In this document: positions 31,690-43,150 of the stretch, one piece after another
Layout of the letters: the number at the start of each line of letters is the position of its first letter
How positions within the stretch are numbered: position 1 is the stretch's first letter
Assembly: GCA_018806915.1 (NCBI GenBank)
Contig: JAGKQI010000091.1
Coordinates: 1,488,001-1,552,000 of the forward strand
DNA from: Phytophthora colocasiae
Taxonomy: Eukaryota > Oomycota > Peronosporomycetes > Peronosporales > Peronosporaceae
Reading direction: 5' to 3'
Length of the DNA stretch: 64,000 bases
The notes under the pieces: model-generated
Told to the model about the DNA's origin: nothing
Database searches by the model: none
Seen by the model: the letters and a program-made list of their open reading frames with translations, nothing else
Position numbers and translations under genes: made by a program

Positions 31690-33848
31690 TCAATCCCTAG
31701 GGGCCGCAGGCTGGGCCATCGATCCAGCCGCCAATCCTTTCAAGGCAGCGATCGTCGGACACTGGGCCACTGGATGACCGTTCTCTCCACAGAAGTAGCA
31801 CCTGAACCCTTGAGCGTTAGAGGGAGCTCCGTTCCGTCCTCCTAGTTGACCTCCATTATAAGGGAGCTCACACTCAGCTGCAACGTGACCATACTGATTA
31901 CACTTCCGGCAAGTCATCGTCCTTCTCATACATGTAGCACGACCATGTCCCCTGTAGTAACATCGGCCACACACCGGTTCACCTTCCTGCGTACGGGTAT
32001 CTTCCGCCATCCTGATTCCACGATAGCTTCTGTTTCCGTCCCCAGTCGCAGGAGCGTTCCCTGCGGTAGTGGCAGCTACGGTCAGTGACCGTCCTCGAGG
32101 TGACGAAGGTCTAGCCTTGCGCTCGTCCATGAGTTGCTGCTGCCAAAGCTGCTGCTGGGCCATAAACGTCTGGTTAATGCGTCCACCGCGGACGACGAAT
32201 GACCGTTCTTGTTACTCTCTGGAGCTCCGTCCGAGAACTCCTCGTCTTCCTCACTAGGCCGATGCATGTCCTTCGACATCAACCACTCACACGCCTCGGG
32301 AATGTCGCGGGCTGGGCTTGAATCCAAGGCAGCCAGCATCCGACGGTTCCTGAGACCTCGACGGAACAGTTTGTACCGCATCTGCGGGTTCGGATAGTCG
32401 AGCGAGTCGCACAAGTCCGTGACTCGATCGCCCCACTCTTCCACCGATTCACCCCTCTGTCTCTTGGTAGTGTGCAATCGATCCCATAGTTCGTCAGCCG
32501 TCCTACTCAGGAATTGGTTGTGAAAGCGAACCCTGAGGGTGGCGAACGTTTTGATCCTGGAGTTGCTCCACCACCGTTCCGCCTCTCTTCCTTTCAGCTT
32601 CTGACGGAACACCAACAACCGTTCTTGGTCGGGCAACTGTCCTGTGTGCGCCTCGAACAGCTACCAGAAGTCACGCGCCTTCTCCACCGTGGCCGTGTCT
32701 GAATAGAACATAGGCAACACCTTCATCACGTTCGACATCTTCTGCGTCAGGTCGTAGATCCTGGGCGGCGGAGGCGGTCTAGGAACGCCATACCCACCAC
32801 CATACTGTCCATAAGCTCCAGGGGGAGGTCCAACTAACACTCTTTGCCCTCCCAGCACAGTCCTCGTCGGCACAGGAGGGACAGTAGGCTGTCTCCATCC
32901 TTGCGTCGGCGCAGCGTACGCTGTCCGAGGGACGCTCGTCTGGGTTCCAGCCAGGGATGGCTCCCGAGACACGCTCGTACGAAGAGGCGCTTGTCTAGGT
33001 GTACCCACTGGTTGGGTCGCAGGCGACTGAACGCCTATAGGAGTCGTTACTCCGGGCAGCGGTTCGGTCATCGGCTGGGCCGACGACGCAGCAGTCACCG
33101 CAGACCGGGGCGGTACGCCTTGCTGATCCCACGCGAACGGCGCAGCCGTCTCCGTCTTCACCTCATACGGGTCCTCACTCAGTGTTCCCCAACCCCATCC
33201 AAGGGGACGGTCCGTGCGACGCTTCTCCGTTCCCGTGTATCTCGAGATAAACCCAGTAGGCGTCCTCATAGAGACTTCTTCGACCACTTCCTCCTTCATC
33301 ATCAGTTCTTCCGTAGGGTACATCATGTGTGCACGTTCATAGGCGTCGTAGTCCGGGTAACCTTCATACATCTGCTGGCCAGCGTACAGAGCGGCCAGCC
33401 GTGCCGAACCGTACACCGGATCCAGCAATGGAGCGCTCGGGACCGTGCTCTCCGCGGTCGGCTCCTCCGTCACTTCTTCCCTCTCGTCTTCCTCGTCGGC
33501 GGGTTCCGGCTCGTCCGGCTTCTCTTCCTCATCGCCGGCGTCAGCACCAGCCGTCAGGAGATCATCTCTCAACTCCTGCCTCAACGTCTCGCGACCAGCG
33601 GCCGTGCTGACTCCCACCGACGGTTCATCATCTTCTTCTGCTTCTGCTCTCTTCTCCAGGCTAAGCGGGGCATCTCCACTGCCACTACGCGAAGCCTCTG
33701 CTTGGCGCGACCGTTCTTCCTCTTCTAATCGCTCCACTTCGGACAGGACCCGGACGGTCTTCTGACCTCCGGCCCGTCCACCCCCACGACCACTGTTCCC
33801 TCGGCCAGGGGTACCTTTCCCTCCATCTCTTCTTCCAATCCCGGACAT
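31690..33848 (-). pseudogene. gag: Gypsy gag with three CCHC knuckles, two lesions
   Basis: Starts at ATG 33,848 with a Gly/Arg-rich N-terminus, then an acidic and Pro-rich region, then the retrotransposon gag core (about 32,300-32,720). The C-terminal part (31,690-32,163) has three CCHC zinc knuckles in a row. Two breaks: an in-frame TAG at 32,661-32,663 within the gag core, where the reading frame resumes at once in the same phase, and a one-base frame change near 32,178. The last stop is UGA (31,690-31,692) followed by CGG, in frame with pol. The lesions imply that this copy needs Gag supplied in trans. Confidence 0.9.
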
Positions 33849-34174
33849 TCTTCAAACTTCCAATACCTCCAAACTCCAATTCCTCAATACTTCAATTCCC
33901 CAATACTTCACTTCCAATACTTCAACGCTTCACTTCCAATTCTTCCGGACCGTCTTCTACTTCTGACCAATACTCCCGATACTCCAACTTCTGTTCCGTG
34001 GGAACTCACAAACTCGGGAATTCCGCGCTCCCTGCGCCCCCGAGACTTTTCTTCTCAACCGTGACCGTCTGGACTCGATACCAGACCGCGTACACGCCGG
34101 GTTCTTCAACTCCACGGGCTCTTCCGACTTGCTCTTACTTGACAACGAATGCCGTACCCTGCTTCTCCACCACG
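33849..34174 (-). other. Gypsy 5' leader with primer site and micro-repeats
   Basis: Directly inside the 5' LTR the element strand reads CG then TGGTGGAGAAGC, a candidate primer site for a tRNA ending CCACCA (complement of 34,161-34,172). The leader close to gag (33,853-33,945) is built of degenerate CAATACTTCAATTCC-type repeats of about 12-15 bp. No ORF of note. Confidence 0.5.
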
Positions 34175-34751
34175 TGTCGCGAGTCGGTCTTGGGCGGGAC
34201 GGTAGACGCTGCGGGTTACAAGTAGAACGGAACGGTAGAGCGATAATAGCGCACCACAAAAAGTAAAGAAAAATATAAAAAGCGATTATTCTTTGACTTG
34301 GGGCTTGTGCTGCGGTGCCCAAGGTAAATTCACGACTGACCTCCACCAGCACGCCCTTCCTTCACTGTTTTCCAACGTCTCACGTCCTCCAGAGTCCTCT
34401 TCCTTGTCCTTCCCGGGTCCGTACCTCCTCGACGGTACCACTCACCCCTTCCTCACACATACTCGGGGCGCTGTTAAGCCCAGCGTAGCTCTAGTCCATG
34501 TCTTCCGTCCTTGGCATCAGCTCACACGCAACCTGGCGCACGCTCCACGCTCTTTCTTGGCTGCGCAGACCTCGTTTCCCTAGCAATAGCGGCGCGCACT
34601 CACCCTCGTGCTGGCTGCGACCGGGGCCGGCTCGAACAACTCCTCGCCATACATATGGTCTTCCGCAATGCGACGGGTCGTGGATCGGGTTTCAGAGGGG
34701 GAACGGTCGAGACCGTACCCGAGACGGTGGCCACCGTTCTCACTCGGGACA
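34175..34751 (-). repeat. 5' LTR of the gypsy element
   Basis: 577 bp, near-identical to the 3' LTR. Flanked on its outer side by the target duplicate TATG (34,752-34,755). Confidence 0.95.
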
Positions 34752-35464
34752 TATGACGCTGGTAAAGACTGAATCCATCCGGAGTGACGACCATGGGAAA
34801 TAAAAACTTGTCTTTTGCGTACGATTCTCGAAGAATGTGATCCAGTGGGCAGTTCACACGTTTTATGAGTTAAACACGTTGCAAGATGGAGTTGTTGTCT
34901 ATCTCCAGCGGTGCGCGATACACATCCCAGAAACATTGCTACTGATTGACTCCCTTTCGTCAACTCATCTTCGAAGTGTTCCATTCCAGTGTCAAATTCG
35001 GCTTTTGTGAAGTGGTAGAAGTGAAAAGACGGTTCTCCGCCTTCAAAGTAAACACGGTGACCGCTTTGGGAGTCAACGGGAAGTAATGCTAAGGTTTCTT
35101 CGTCAATTTCAGCTTGGTTCGGATTCCGAACTGCCAGTTCGAAGATTTCCCGTCGCTTGATCTCGTCACGAAGAGCCCGATTCTCTCGCGAAAGTGTTTC
35201 CCAGACCACAACCGACTTCTGCAACTCCCTCAAAGTGTTTGTATCTGTGTATTCAGAGTCTTCTACTGTGTTGCAGGAAGCCTTGGCCCTTGCAGCTTTG
35301 ACGAAGAGCTGAATTTCCCGTTCAAGTCGGCGACACTCTTTTTGCTGGTTGCGCAGGCTCTCCTTCTTTTTCTTCCGGAATATCACCATTGTGGAGCGGT
35401 GTTGTTCCTTCTGCAGTTTTCTGAGGTCTTCGAAAGCCAGCATTAAAGTCGGGTTTAAATTCAT
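34752..35464 (-). pseudogene. M96-like copy D, 5' part
   Basis: N-terminal part of the gene split by the gypsy element: start codon, bZIP-like basic stretch, coil and first part of the START-like domain. A 14-bp deletion near 34,930, relative to copies F/H/I, shifts the frame. Because the 3' part also has a frame-breaking deletion, the gene may already have been dead when the element landed. Confidence 0.9.
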
Positions 35465-35940
35465 CCTAACTTATAGCCGAACAGGTTTCACGTGTGCGCT
35501 TGGAGTCAATTTCGGGAGTGACGTGACCTCTATCGCTTTGTCAACATGAATACACACCCCAAGCTGTGACCACATTGGCGGCTTGTCCATACCGAATTGG
35601 CAAGAAGTACATCAAAAAAAGGATACGATGTACGCCATGAAAAACCGTGTGGCTCCAGGCAGACCACGTGATATTTTAAGTTATTGGTAAGGTTCTGGAC
35701 AGTGGCTCACGCAAGCACTGTAAACCTGATCAAAGCACACATGTGTTTCCATGTTGACGCCGCCAACAAGGTCTCCAAACGAGAGCAATCAAGTGGAGAT
35801 TGATTCGTCACGCTTTGTGATCTGAAGGAATCGCTGCGTAAGCTACGCGGTGGCTTTTTCACAGACCAGCGACTTTCAGACAATACCAAAACTGACTTGT
35901 TAAAGAATATTTTCTATCAATGCATCTGAAGCTAATTTAC
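35465..35940. other. 5' flank of M96-like D
   Basis: No gene. Contains the inverted repeat at 35,607-35,633 and the CACGCAAGCACTG block near 35,708, shared with the other copies. The rest is unlike the other flanks. Confidence 0.5.
35607..35633. promoter_or_regulatory. GTACATC-N13-GATGTAC inverted repeat upstream of D
   Basis: Perfect arms with an A-rich spacer that differs from the other copies, while the arms and their spacing are kept. Confidence 0.5.
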
Positions 35941-37114
35941 TCAATCTTGTGGGGTGTTAAGGAGCAAGTTGAACGGCACTGTCAACTGTTCCCACCACAC
36001 AGCGAATTGCGTCCACTGAATCATCATATATTCTGCGTGTTGTGGGCTTTCGCAGCTCGCCCAGTGATCACAGGTAACGTCGATTGAGTCTTCATCAATT
36101 TCGATGATCGACACCTGAATGCCCCCCTCAGTAGCCCACTCGACCCTGTCCTGTGTGTTACCAGCGTCGCGACTCCATCTATTCGCATCTGAGTCGATGA
36201 TCGCCAAGCTCGCAGTCAATTCCCGTCTCCCGTCTATCAGTTTCCACTGCGCTCGTCGCACTTGGAACAGATACCGGAGACTTCTTTCCCGTCCAGGGAT
36301 ATTGTGCACGAACACAAGTGAATCCTGGTCGAATTCTTGTAGAACTTGCGTACTTGTTGCTCCTCGATGATGTAGTCCCCAACCGATCGGTGTGACGATC
36401 ATGGGACTGATATCCTTCTGCTTGGTGTACGACATTTGTGTGTGGACATCAAGAGAGCAACGCAAACGTTTCGTGACTCGTGTGCGGGCTATTAACCGCG
36501 AACTATCGAGAACAGAAGCAATCAGTGGCGCGCGATACACCTTCCACCCAAAGAACGTCCCTGCCATCGAGAGAGACGCCATTCCGCCCGTTAATTCCGC
36601 CTCAAATCTCTGCATCTCCGCATCAACTTGTCCCCGTGTAAACGGATGGAAGTAGAACGATTCTCCCCCTTCACCATCTAGAGTTACGCGCCAACCAGCG
36701 TCACCTGTCGCTAGTAGATTCGACTCCTCTTTCTCCATCGGGTCTTCGCTTGCTTCGAGTACAACGGTCTTGAACTTCTCGTACCGCTAAATTCTCGTTA
36801 CGCAACGATTCTCTCTCGACAACCAGTTCTTGTAGTGCGCCCATTTGACCGTCACTACTGGCTGCAGTTTCCTTCATTGCATTCATCAATGCTTTCATAT
36901 CGCGCTCCAGTCGTTGATGCTCTACTATCAGCTTCTTCTGTTTGTTCTTCTTGTTCAAGCGAAACTCAATCATTTCCTTTCGGTGTCTGGCCTTCTTGAG
37001 CTCTTTGCGGTCGGTCGTACTCACGTCCAGACTGCATAACTCCGTGGGTGAGTCGTCGCCAAGGAGGTCCATAAAGTCGTTGACCGAGAAGGGGCTCTCC
37101 GTCACGGATGACAT
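35941..37114 (-). pseudogene. M96-like copy E, diverged, one frameshift
   Basis: The most diverged family member in this window. It reads from ATG 37,114 with an acidic N-terminus, then a basic Lys/Arg-rich stretch and coil (to about 36,790). The frame then changes, and the START-like domain continues in another phase to the stop at 35,941. Alignment with copy A suggests that roughly 20 bp is missing at the coil end near 36,785. A short intron is possible instead but I see no GT-AG pair. Apart from this the gene looks well preserved, so the break is recent or the model is wrong. Confidence 0.75.
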
Positions 37115-37183
37115 CGCGACCGTTACGAGTGGGAGGAGGACTTAGCGGGAGTGACTCAGTGACGTGAGCCTTGTGTCCGAACT

Positions 37184-37245
37184 GAACTTCAAAAGCAGAT
37201 CATTGGACAAAATTGAACTTCAAAAGCAGATCATTGGACAAAACT
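37184..37245. repeat. 31-bp tandem duplication
   Basis: Two near-perfect 31-bp units beginning GAACTTCAAAAGCAGATC, at 37,184-37,214 and 37,215-37,245, upstream of copy E. Confidence 0.9.
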
Positions 37246-37392
37246 GCTAGGGTTGAAAAAACAAGGCTGTTAGTTATCAACAAACAGTAGTAATTCGTAG
37301 GCCATCGACTGTGTTTCACAGAAGTCATTGCAACCAGTGGATTCAAAACAACGCTTGCTTTTGATTTACGATTTCTGCTTGTTGGCGTAAGT

Positions 37393-37402
37393 CTATTTGG
37401 CG
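37393..37402 (-). pseudogene. Last codons of the PI4K-like fragment
   Basis: Reading across the Copia 2 target duplication (TGGCG), the kinase fragment at 42,226-42,735 would continue here for one Lys codon and stop at TAG (37,393-37,395). Copia 2 therefore landed at the very end of this coding sequence. Confidence 0.6.
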
Positions 37403-37818
37403 AATTGAGAGTATAGCGAATCGAGGCTTGATAGTGAAGTGAGTAGGAGGAAGTAAATCCAAAAGTGAGTTTATTGAGTTAGCCCGCATTCACTAATCTA
37501 CCCTTGCTCTCCTTGAGCTCCCCTTGTAGACCTTTGTGAAACGGGAACGCTTGATGTAACGGGAACGCCTTGTGAAACGGGAACGCTTGATGTAACGGGA
37601 ACGATTGATGTAACGGGAACGATTTGTGCACATCTTGAGATCAGCAAATTGAAGTTCTCGTCCAATCAGAATAGTGTATCCAAGGTAGACCGCCAATCGT
37701 ATTGCAGCATCCACGCGTCTTCCACTGTTGTCCTCACTTGGCACGCGTTGTGCGCGTGAAAGCTGCGTGCTTCGAGGTAGGGACCCAGTATAGGAGACGG
37801 CGAAGTGCAATCTCAACA
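37403..37818 (-). repeat. 3' LTR of Copia 2
   Basis: 416 bp with five 18-bp units. Confidence 0.95.
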
Positions 37819-37825
37819 CCCCCAC

Positions 37826-40800
37826 TCAATTCGACGTCTCGAACTTGGGAATGACGTTGCTGCGTTCCATCAAGTAGCGCAACGTCTTGGAAGAGAGGCC
37901 CTTGGTCAAGTAGTCCGCTAGTTGGTTCTTAGACTCCTGGTAGGTCAGCTCAACCTCGCCACTGGCAATCTTCTCTCGGATGAAATGGTAGCGAATGTCG
38001 ATGTGCTTGGTGCGAGCTTGATAACCGACATTCTTCGCCAAAGCCATGGCACCCTGGTTGTCCTCGTAGATCACCGTAGGGTCCACTTGCTTTGCACCAA
38101 TGTCCTTGAGTAGTCGACGCAGCCATACTACTTCTTTGATGCACTCACTCAGAGCCATGTACTCTGCCTCAGTAGAACTCAGTGCGACCGTCTTCTGGAA
38201 CGTCGAACGCCACACCACCGGAGCACCACACATCATGAGCATCATTCCGCTCACTGAGCGTCTGTCGTCACGGTTACCGGCCCAGTCAGCATCCGAGTAA
38301 GCCGTCATCTCAGTTCCCAGTAGGCCATCGTACATGATACCCACTTCCTTGGTCTTCAGCAGGTAGCGCACCACCTTGACTCCCGCATTCCAATGCGCCT
38401 CACCTGGGTTTTCCAGGAAGCGACTCAACTTGGCAACAGCAACCGCAATGTCAGGTCGTGTTCCGCATGTCAGATACATGAGGCTACCGATGAGCGATCG
38501 GTAGGGCCTTGACTTCATCTTGGCCTTGTACTCCTCTGTCTGCGTGCCGTCGTCCTTGGTCAAGTGAAGACTTGGATCCAGTGGCATCAGGCTTGGCTTC
38601 GCGTTTTCTTGACCGAATTTCTTGATGATCGACTCTGTATATGCGCGTTGAGAGATGGCCAATGTTTTATTGTCCATATCGTAGTCGATCTCAATCCCGA
38701 GAATAAATCGAGCGCGTCCGAGGTCCTTGATCCGGAATTTGTCCGCGATGCCAGCCTTCACTGACGCGATGACACCCTTGTCGCTTTGAAGCAATCAGCA
38801 TGTCGTCGACGTAAAGACACACGATACATTCATCGTCACCATCACCTCGGGTGTATACACAGGGATCAGCATCAGCCGCCTTGAAACCCATGTCTTTTAA
38901 GTGACCATCGATCGTCTCGTTCCAAACACGAGATGCTTGCTTCAGGCCATACAAACTTTGCAGGAGTAGGCAGACGACGTCTTCTTCACCTTCAGCATCG
39001 GCCATCGTCAGGAGCTCACGCAGACCTTCAGGCAATTCCATGTAAATCTCTTCGTCGAGCTTTCCATACAGGAACGCCGTATCCACGTCGCATTGCTCGA
39101 TCTCAAATCCTTCAGCACAGCACTTAGCCAGCACAGCACGGATCGAATTCAGGTATGCCACTGGCGCGTACGTCTCTTCATAGTCAATCCCGTGACGCTG
39201 AGAGTACCCCTTGGCGACGAGACGAGCCTTGTGCCGGGTCACTTCTCCTTTCTCGTTGCGCTTCAACGCGAACACCCACCGACATCCGATCGGGCGCTGG
39301 TGAGCCGGTCTTGGTACCAGCTTCCATGTCTTGTTTGCAGTAAGTGACTCCAATTCACTTGCAATTGCCTTCTTCCATTCATCGCTGTCCTCGCCTGACG
39401 TCGCCTCTGTATACGTCTTGGGGACTTCCTCCGATGCAGCCATAGCTTGGCCACCTTCAAGTGCGAGCAGTTCGCCACTTGGTTTAACCCTTTCTTGTGT
39501 CATCTTCTGACGCTTGGTCCCCGTGGTTGACGGCAGGATAATCTGCTTCTTGGTTGCGCCAGCCTCTTCAGGATCGTCAATTTCGTCGATGTTACGAGTA
39601 CGCGAACGAGTAATCATGGGATGGGTGGACTCGTAAGGGATGATTTGACTGTTCACGTCACGTTGAAGTGGAATGACGTCAGCACCTTCAACAACGACCG
39701 GAACAATCTCCATTGAACCCTTGGACGGTTGTCCACTCATGACAGGCACGTTGGTTGCTGGTTCATCTTCATCCTGTACCATGAGGTGCTGGGATTGGTC
39801 GTTTCGATGAACTTCACAGTGCGAACGATTTGCACCTTACCCGTTGACACATTGAGGACTCCGGTAGCCCTTCACACCATCCTCGTATCCAAGGAAACGA
39901 CATGTGAACGCTTTGGCATCCAACTTGCGACGCTTCTCGTCGGGGATGTGAGCGTAGCCAAGAGCACCAAACACCTTGACGTTCCTGAGCTGTGGCTTCG
40001 ATTTGTGCACAATCTCGAACGGTGTCTTCACAGTCACCGAGTTGGGGATCCGATTGATGATCCACGCAGCAGTGTTGACCGCCTCGGCCCACCACTTCTT
40101 GTTGACGCACTCATGGTAGAGCAGACAACGAGCCATCTCCACGAGGCTCCGGTTCATGCGCTCAGCCAGACCGTTCTGCTGAGGCGTGTATGGCACCGTC
40201 TTCTCATGCTTGATGCCATGCTGGTTGAGGAACGCCTTGAACTGGCGACCGGTGTATTCACCACCATTGTCCGAACGCAGACGCTTGATACTCTTGCCCG
40301 TAGCGTTCTCCATCGCTGCCTTGTAGATTTTGAACTTGGACAGCACCTCCGACTTCGCTTTCATGAAGTGGACGGTCACGTGACGTGAGTAGTCGTCAAT
40401 GAATGTCACAACGTACGTGCAACCACCAGGTGTCCTCGTCTGCATCGGACCCATCACGTCCGTATGCACCAGTTCAAGCACACCTGCACTCTTGACGACC
40501 TTCTCCGGATGCCTTGGATAGTCGTCAGCTTTCATCTTGCCCATGCAGCAGCCAGCGCATACGTCGTCCCCAGGGACTCCATCCGTAATGCGAGGCACTC
40601 CTTCTGCCATGGTAAGTAGTTTCTCATAACGCTTGAACGGGATGTGGCCGAGTCGGGCGTGCACAACAGCCCATGGCTCCTTACGAGTGGTCGTTGCAGC
40701 ATGACACACCTCGTCCCCCACTTTCTTCAGCTTGTAGACATTTCCACAGCGCTTAGCTTCCATCACAGTAGCGTCCCCGTAGCGAAAGGTACACTTGTCC

Positions 40801-41841
40801 TTGCTGAACTGGGCGACGACTCCTTTCTCGGCCAGCTTCGACACCGAGATGAGGCTTCCTTCAACTTCTGGGATGTACAGGACATCCGACAGCTTGACAG
40901 ACTTCCCGTCCATCAGCTTCAACCCGACGGTGCCCTTTGCAACTGCGTCGATTTTCGAGCCATCCGCGATCGTGATGCGGACTGGCGTCTTCAGCTCCTT
41001 CATGGACACAAACTTGTCCCGGACGCTGGTCATGTGCGAACTTGCACCAGAGTCGACGAGCCATTCACTCTTGGTCATCGCACTCGTAGCCATGAACGAG
41101 AAGTCGTCGGACGCTTCCTCTTGCGCAGCTTGCCCTCGTTCTTGGTCGGCTTTCTTCTTGCGGCACTCGAACTCTCGGTGCCCTTGCTTCTTGCAGTAGA
41201 AGCACTTGCCGTTGAAGCGACGCTTGCCCCCGAAGTCCTTCTTCTTCGTAGCGAAAGCCTTCTCTTGAGCCGATGACGATTCATCCGAAGCTTGAACACC
41301 AGAGAGAGCTTGAATCGCGTAGGCCAGCGACACGTTTGGCGTATTCTCGAGGACAGTACATATCATCTTGTACTCGTCCGTCAGACTGCCAAGGAGCAAC
41401 ACGAGCTGGCGAGTCTCATCCAGAGTCTCACCGATCGTCTCCATCTGGAGGACGATCTCCTTGAACTGATCGACGTGGGGAAGCGAACTTGGTCCCGGGC
41501 TCCATCTTGAAGTTGTTCAACTTTTTGGTGACGAGAAGCCGGTTCTTGAGCGTCTTCTTGTTGAAGTGCTCCTCGAGCATCGTCCACGCCTCAGCGGCAG
41601 TCAGTGCTCCACGGACGTAGACTTGGTACGTGAGACTCACGTCTCCAGCGATAACACCAAGTGCCTTCAGATCGTTGGTCTTCCATTCCGCCGTGGAGCA
41701 ATCACTCACTTGGTCGAACTCGGGCTTGATGATCTGCGGTAGCAGTCCCTTCCGAGCAAGCTTCATCCGCATGTTGAACTCCCAGTGGAAGTAGTTGTCT
41801 TCCACGAGCTTGTCGATGTTGTCGGCGTAGCTTGGGCTCAT
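37826..41841 (-). pseudogene. Copia 2 gag-pol, several single-base frameshifts
   Basis: Same domain order as Copia 1, from ATG 41,841. Frame breaks compared with sister copies: one base gained near 41,478 (gag), one gained near 39,860 and one lost near 39,792 (after integrase), one gained near 38,781 (just before the YVDD motif of RT). These are private to this copy and sit in short runs, so some could be sequencing errors. Confidence 0.93.
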
Positions 41842-41845
41842 AACC

Positions 41846-42225
41846 AATTGAGAGTATAGCGAATCGAGGCTTGATAGTGAAGTGAGTAGGAGGAAGTAAA
41901 TCCAAAAGTGAGTTTATTGAGTTAGCCCGCATTCACTAATCTACCCTTGCTCTCCTTGAGCTCCCCTTGTAGACCTTTGTGAAACGGGAACGCTTGATGT
42001 AACGGGAACGATTGATGTAACGGGAACGATTTGTGCGCATCTTGAGATCAGCAAATTGAAGTTCTCGTCCAATCAGAATAGTGTATCCAAGGTAGACCGC
42101 CAATCGTATTGCAGCATCCACGCGTCTTCCACTGTTGTCCTCACTTGGCACGCGTTGTGCGCGTGAAAGCTGCGTGCTTCGAGGTAGGGACCCAGTATAG
42201 GAGACGGCGAAGTGCAATCTCAACA
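41846..42225 (-). repeat. 5' LTR of Copia 2, short form
   Basis: 380 bp; lacks two of the 18-bp units and reads GTGCGCATC where other LTRs have GTGCACATC. The same variant occurs only in the right LTR of Copia 3. Confidence 0.95.
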
Positions 42226-42735
42226 TGGCGATCCCATTTGAAAATGTCTGGAACTGATCATACTTGTTCGTACCGAAATGATCGTACGCCCGTTGCACCA
42301 TACTCTGGATCGTCGACGCGACTTTCTTCTCGGGCATATTTAGGAACAGACGATCTTTTAGTCCCGACAGCGGGCCAGCTGCACCTGCTAAGAAGCAGGG
42401 AAGCTTGGAGTGGTAGCTCATGACTTACACTAATGTGTAGATCGTCTCTGCGTGTTTTCTGGCTGCAAGAGCACCTTGAGCGCACAGGTCTGTAAAATAC
42501 TGGAAGTTGGAAGAGTGACGTCCGCCAAGCACATCTACCATCTCTGCTGTCAATTTGAATGGGGCTGTTTCAAAGCTGAAGCTTCCTCCTGGTGCTCGTC
42601 CGAGGACTGTTGATACAAAAAAAAATATTGAGGGTAATACAAAAATGCACAAGATGAAACACTTACAAAAGCCAAAGTCAATGTGGATGATGTAGCCTTC
42701 AATATCAAGCATGATGTTGCCATTGTGCCGATCTT
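42226..42735 (-). pseudogene. PI 4-kinase C-terminal catalytic fragment
   Basis: Reads DRHNGN (catalytic loop) and DFGF (activation motif), then a 60-bp GT-AG intron (42,607-42,666), then a PGGSFSFE...APFKLT block. This is the signature of the type III phosphatidylinositol 4-kinase alpha catalytic domain. The C-terminal helices follow, and the product would end beyond the Copia 2 junction. A TAA at 42,425-42,427 interrupts the frame, apparently replacing a sense codon. Everything upstream of the catalytic loop is missing: at about 42,736 the sequence turns into M96-like flank. It is therefore a captured gene fragment, not a kinase gene. Confidence 0.8.
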
Positions 42736-43150
42736 TGATACTCGTTTTGTTGACTTATCCCATGATGACGGTTGATGGAAAGAGAGCAATCAAGACAGGA
42801 TCGTCGCGCTTTTGTGATCTGTCGGCAAAGTTGAAGGTAATCATCACAAAGAGAGACAAAATGAAGCCACAGAGCAAAAAGTAGGAGTTGACTTACGGGC
42901 AAGTCGTTTCATTAGCTATGCAATATCTCCTTCTTTTGCATAGGATTCTCGAAGTATGTGGTGTCCAATGGTGCGTGGAATACATCACAGCAAAAAAAAA
43001 ACCATTTCCAACCATTGCTACAAATTACTCCCTCTTGTTTCGAGGTAGTGCCCAACTCAGCTCGGATAGAAAAATGAAGCGGGTCTTGAGAAAAAAGAGA
43101 ACCATTCGTTTTCTTATTCGCGCATATTTTTTTAAAATATTTAAACATAG
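42736..43150. other. M96-like flank of the duplicated unit
   Basis: Copy of the 12,840-13,250 type flank, with no gene. Includes a poly-A run near 42,991 and the ATATTTAAACATAG stretch next to the effector remnant. Confidence 0.6.

Larger units (their letters stand above)
22020..34751 (-). mobile_element. Ty3/gypsy-type LTR retrotransposon with extra ORFs, 12.7 kb
   Basis: Two 577-bp LTRs with TG...CA ends bound the element. A 4-bp target duplication TATG flanks it, and the empty site (GACGGTATGACGCTGG) is seen at 43,649-43,664 and 51,766-51,781. Order on the element strand: 5' LTR, leader, gag, pol (protease, RT, RNase H, integrase, chromodomain-like end), an ORF on the opposite strand, a multi-membrane-segment ORF, polypurine tract (complement of 22,597-22,606, GGGGAGGA), 3' LTR. 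I could see only two differences between the LTRs, so the insertion is young. It is more than twice the length of a simple gypsy element because of the 3' ORFs and long gag/pol extensions. Confidence 0.97.
37403..42225 (-). mobile_element. Copia 2: LTR retrotransposon, 4823 bp
   Basis: Same family as Copia 1. 5-bp target duplication TGGCG at 37,398-37,402 and 42,226-42,230. The 3' LTR (left) is 416 bp, but the 5' LTR (right) is 380 bp, two 18-bp units shorter. Confidence 0.97.
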
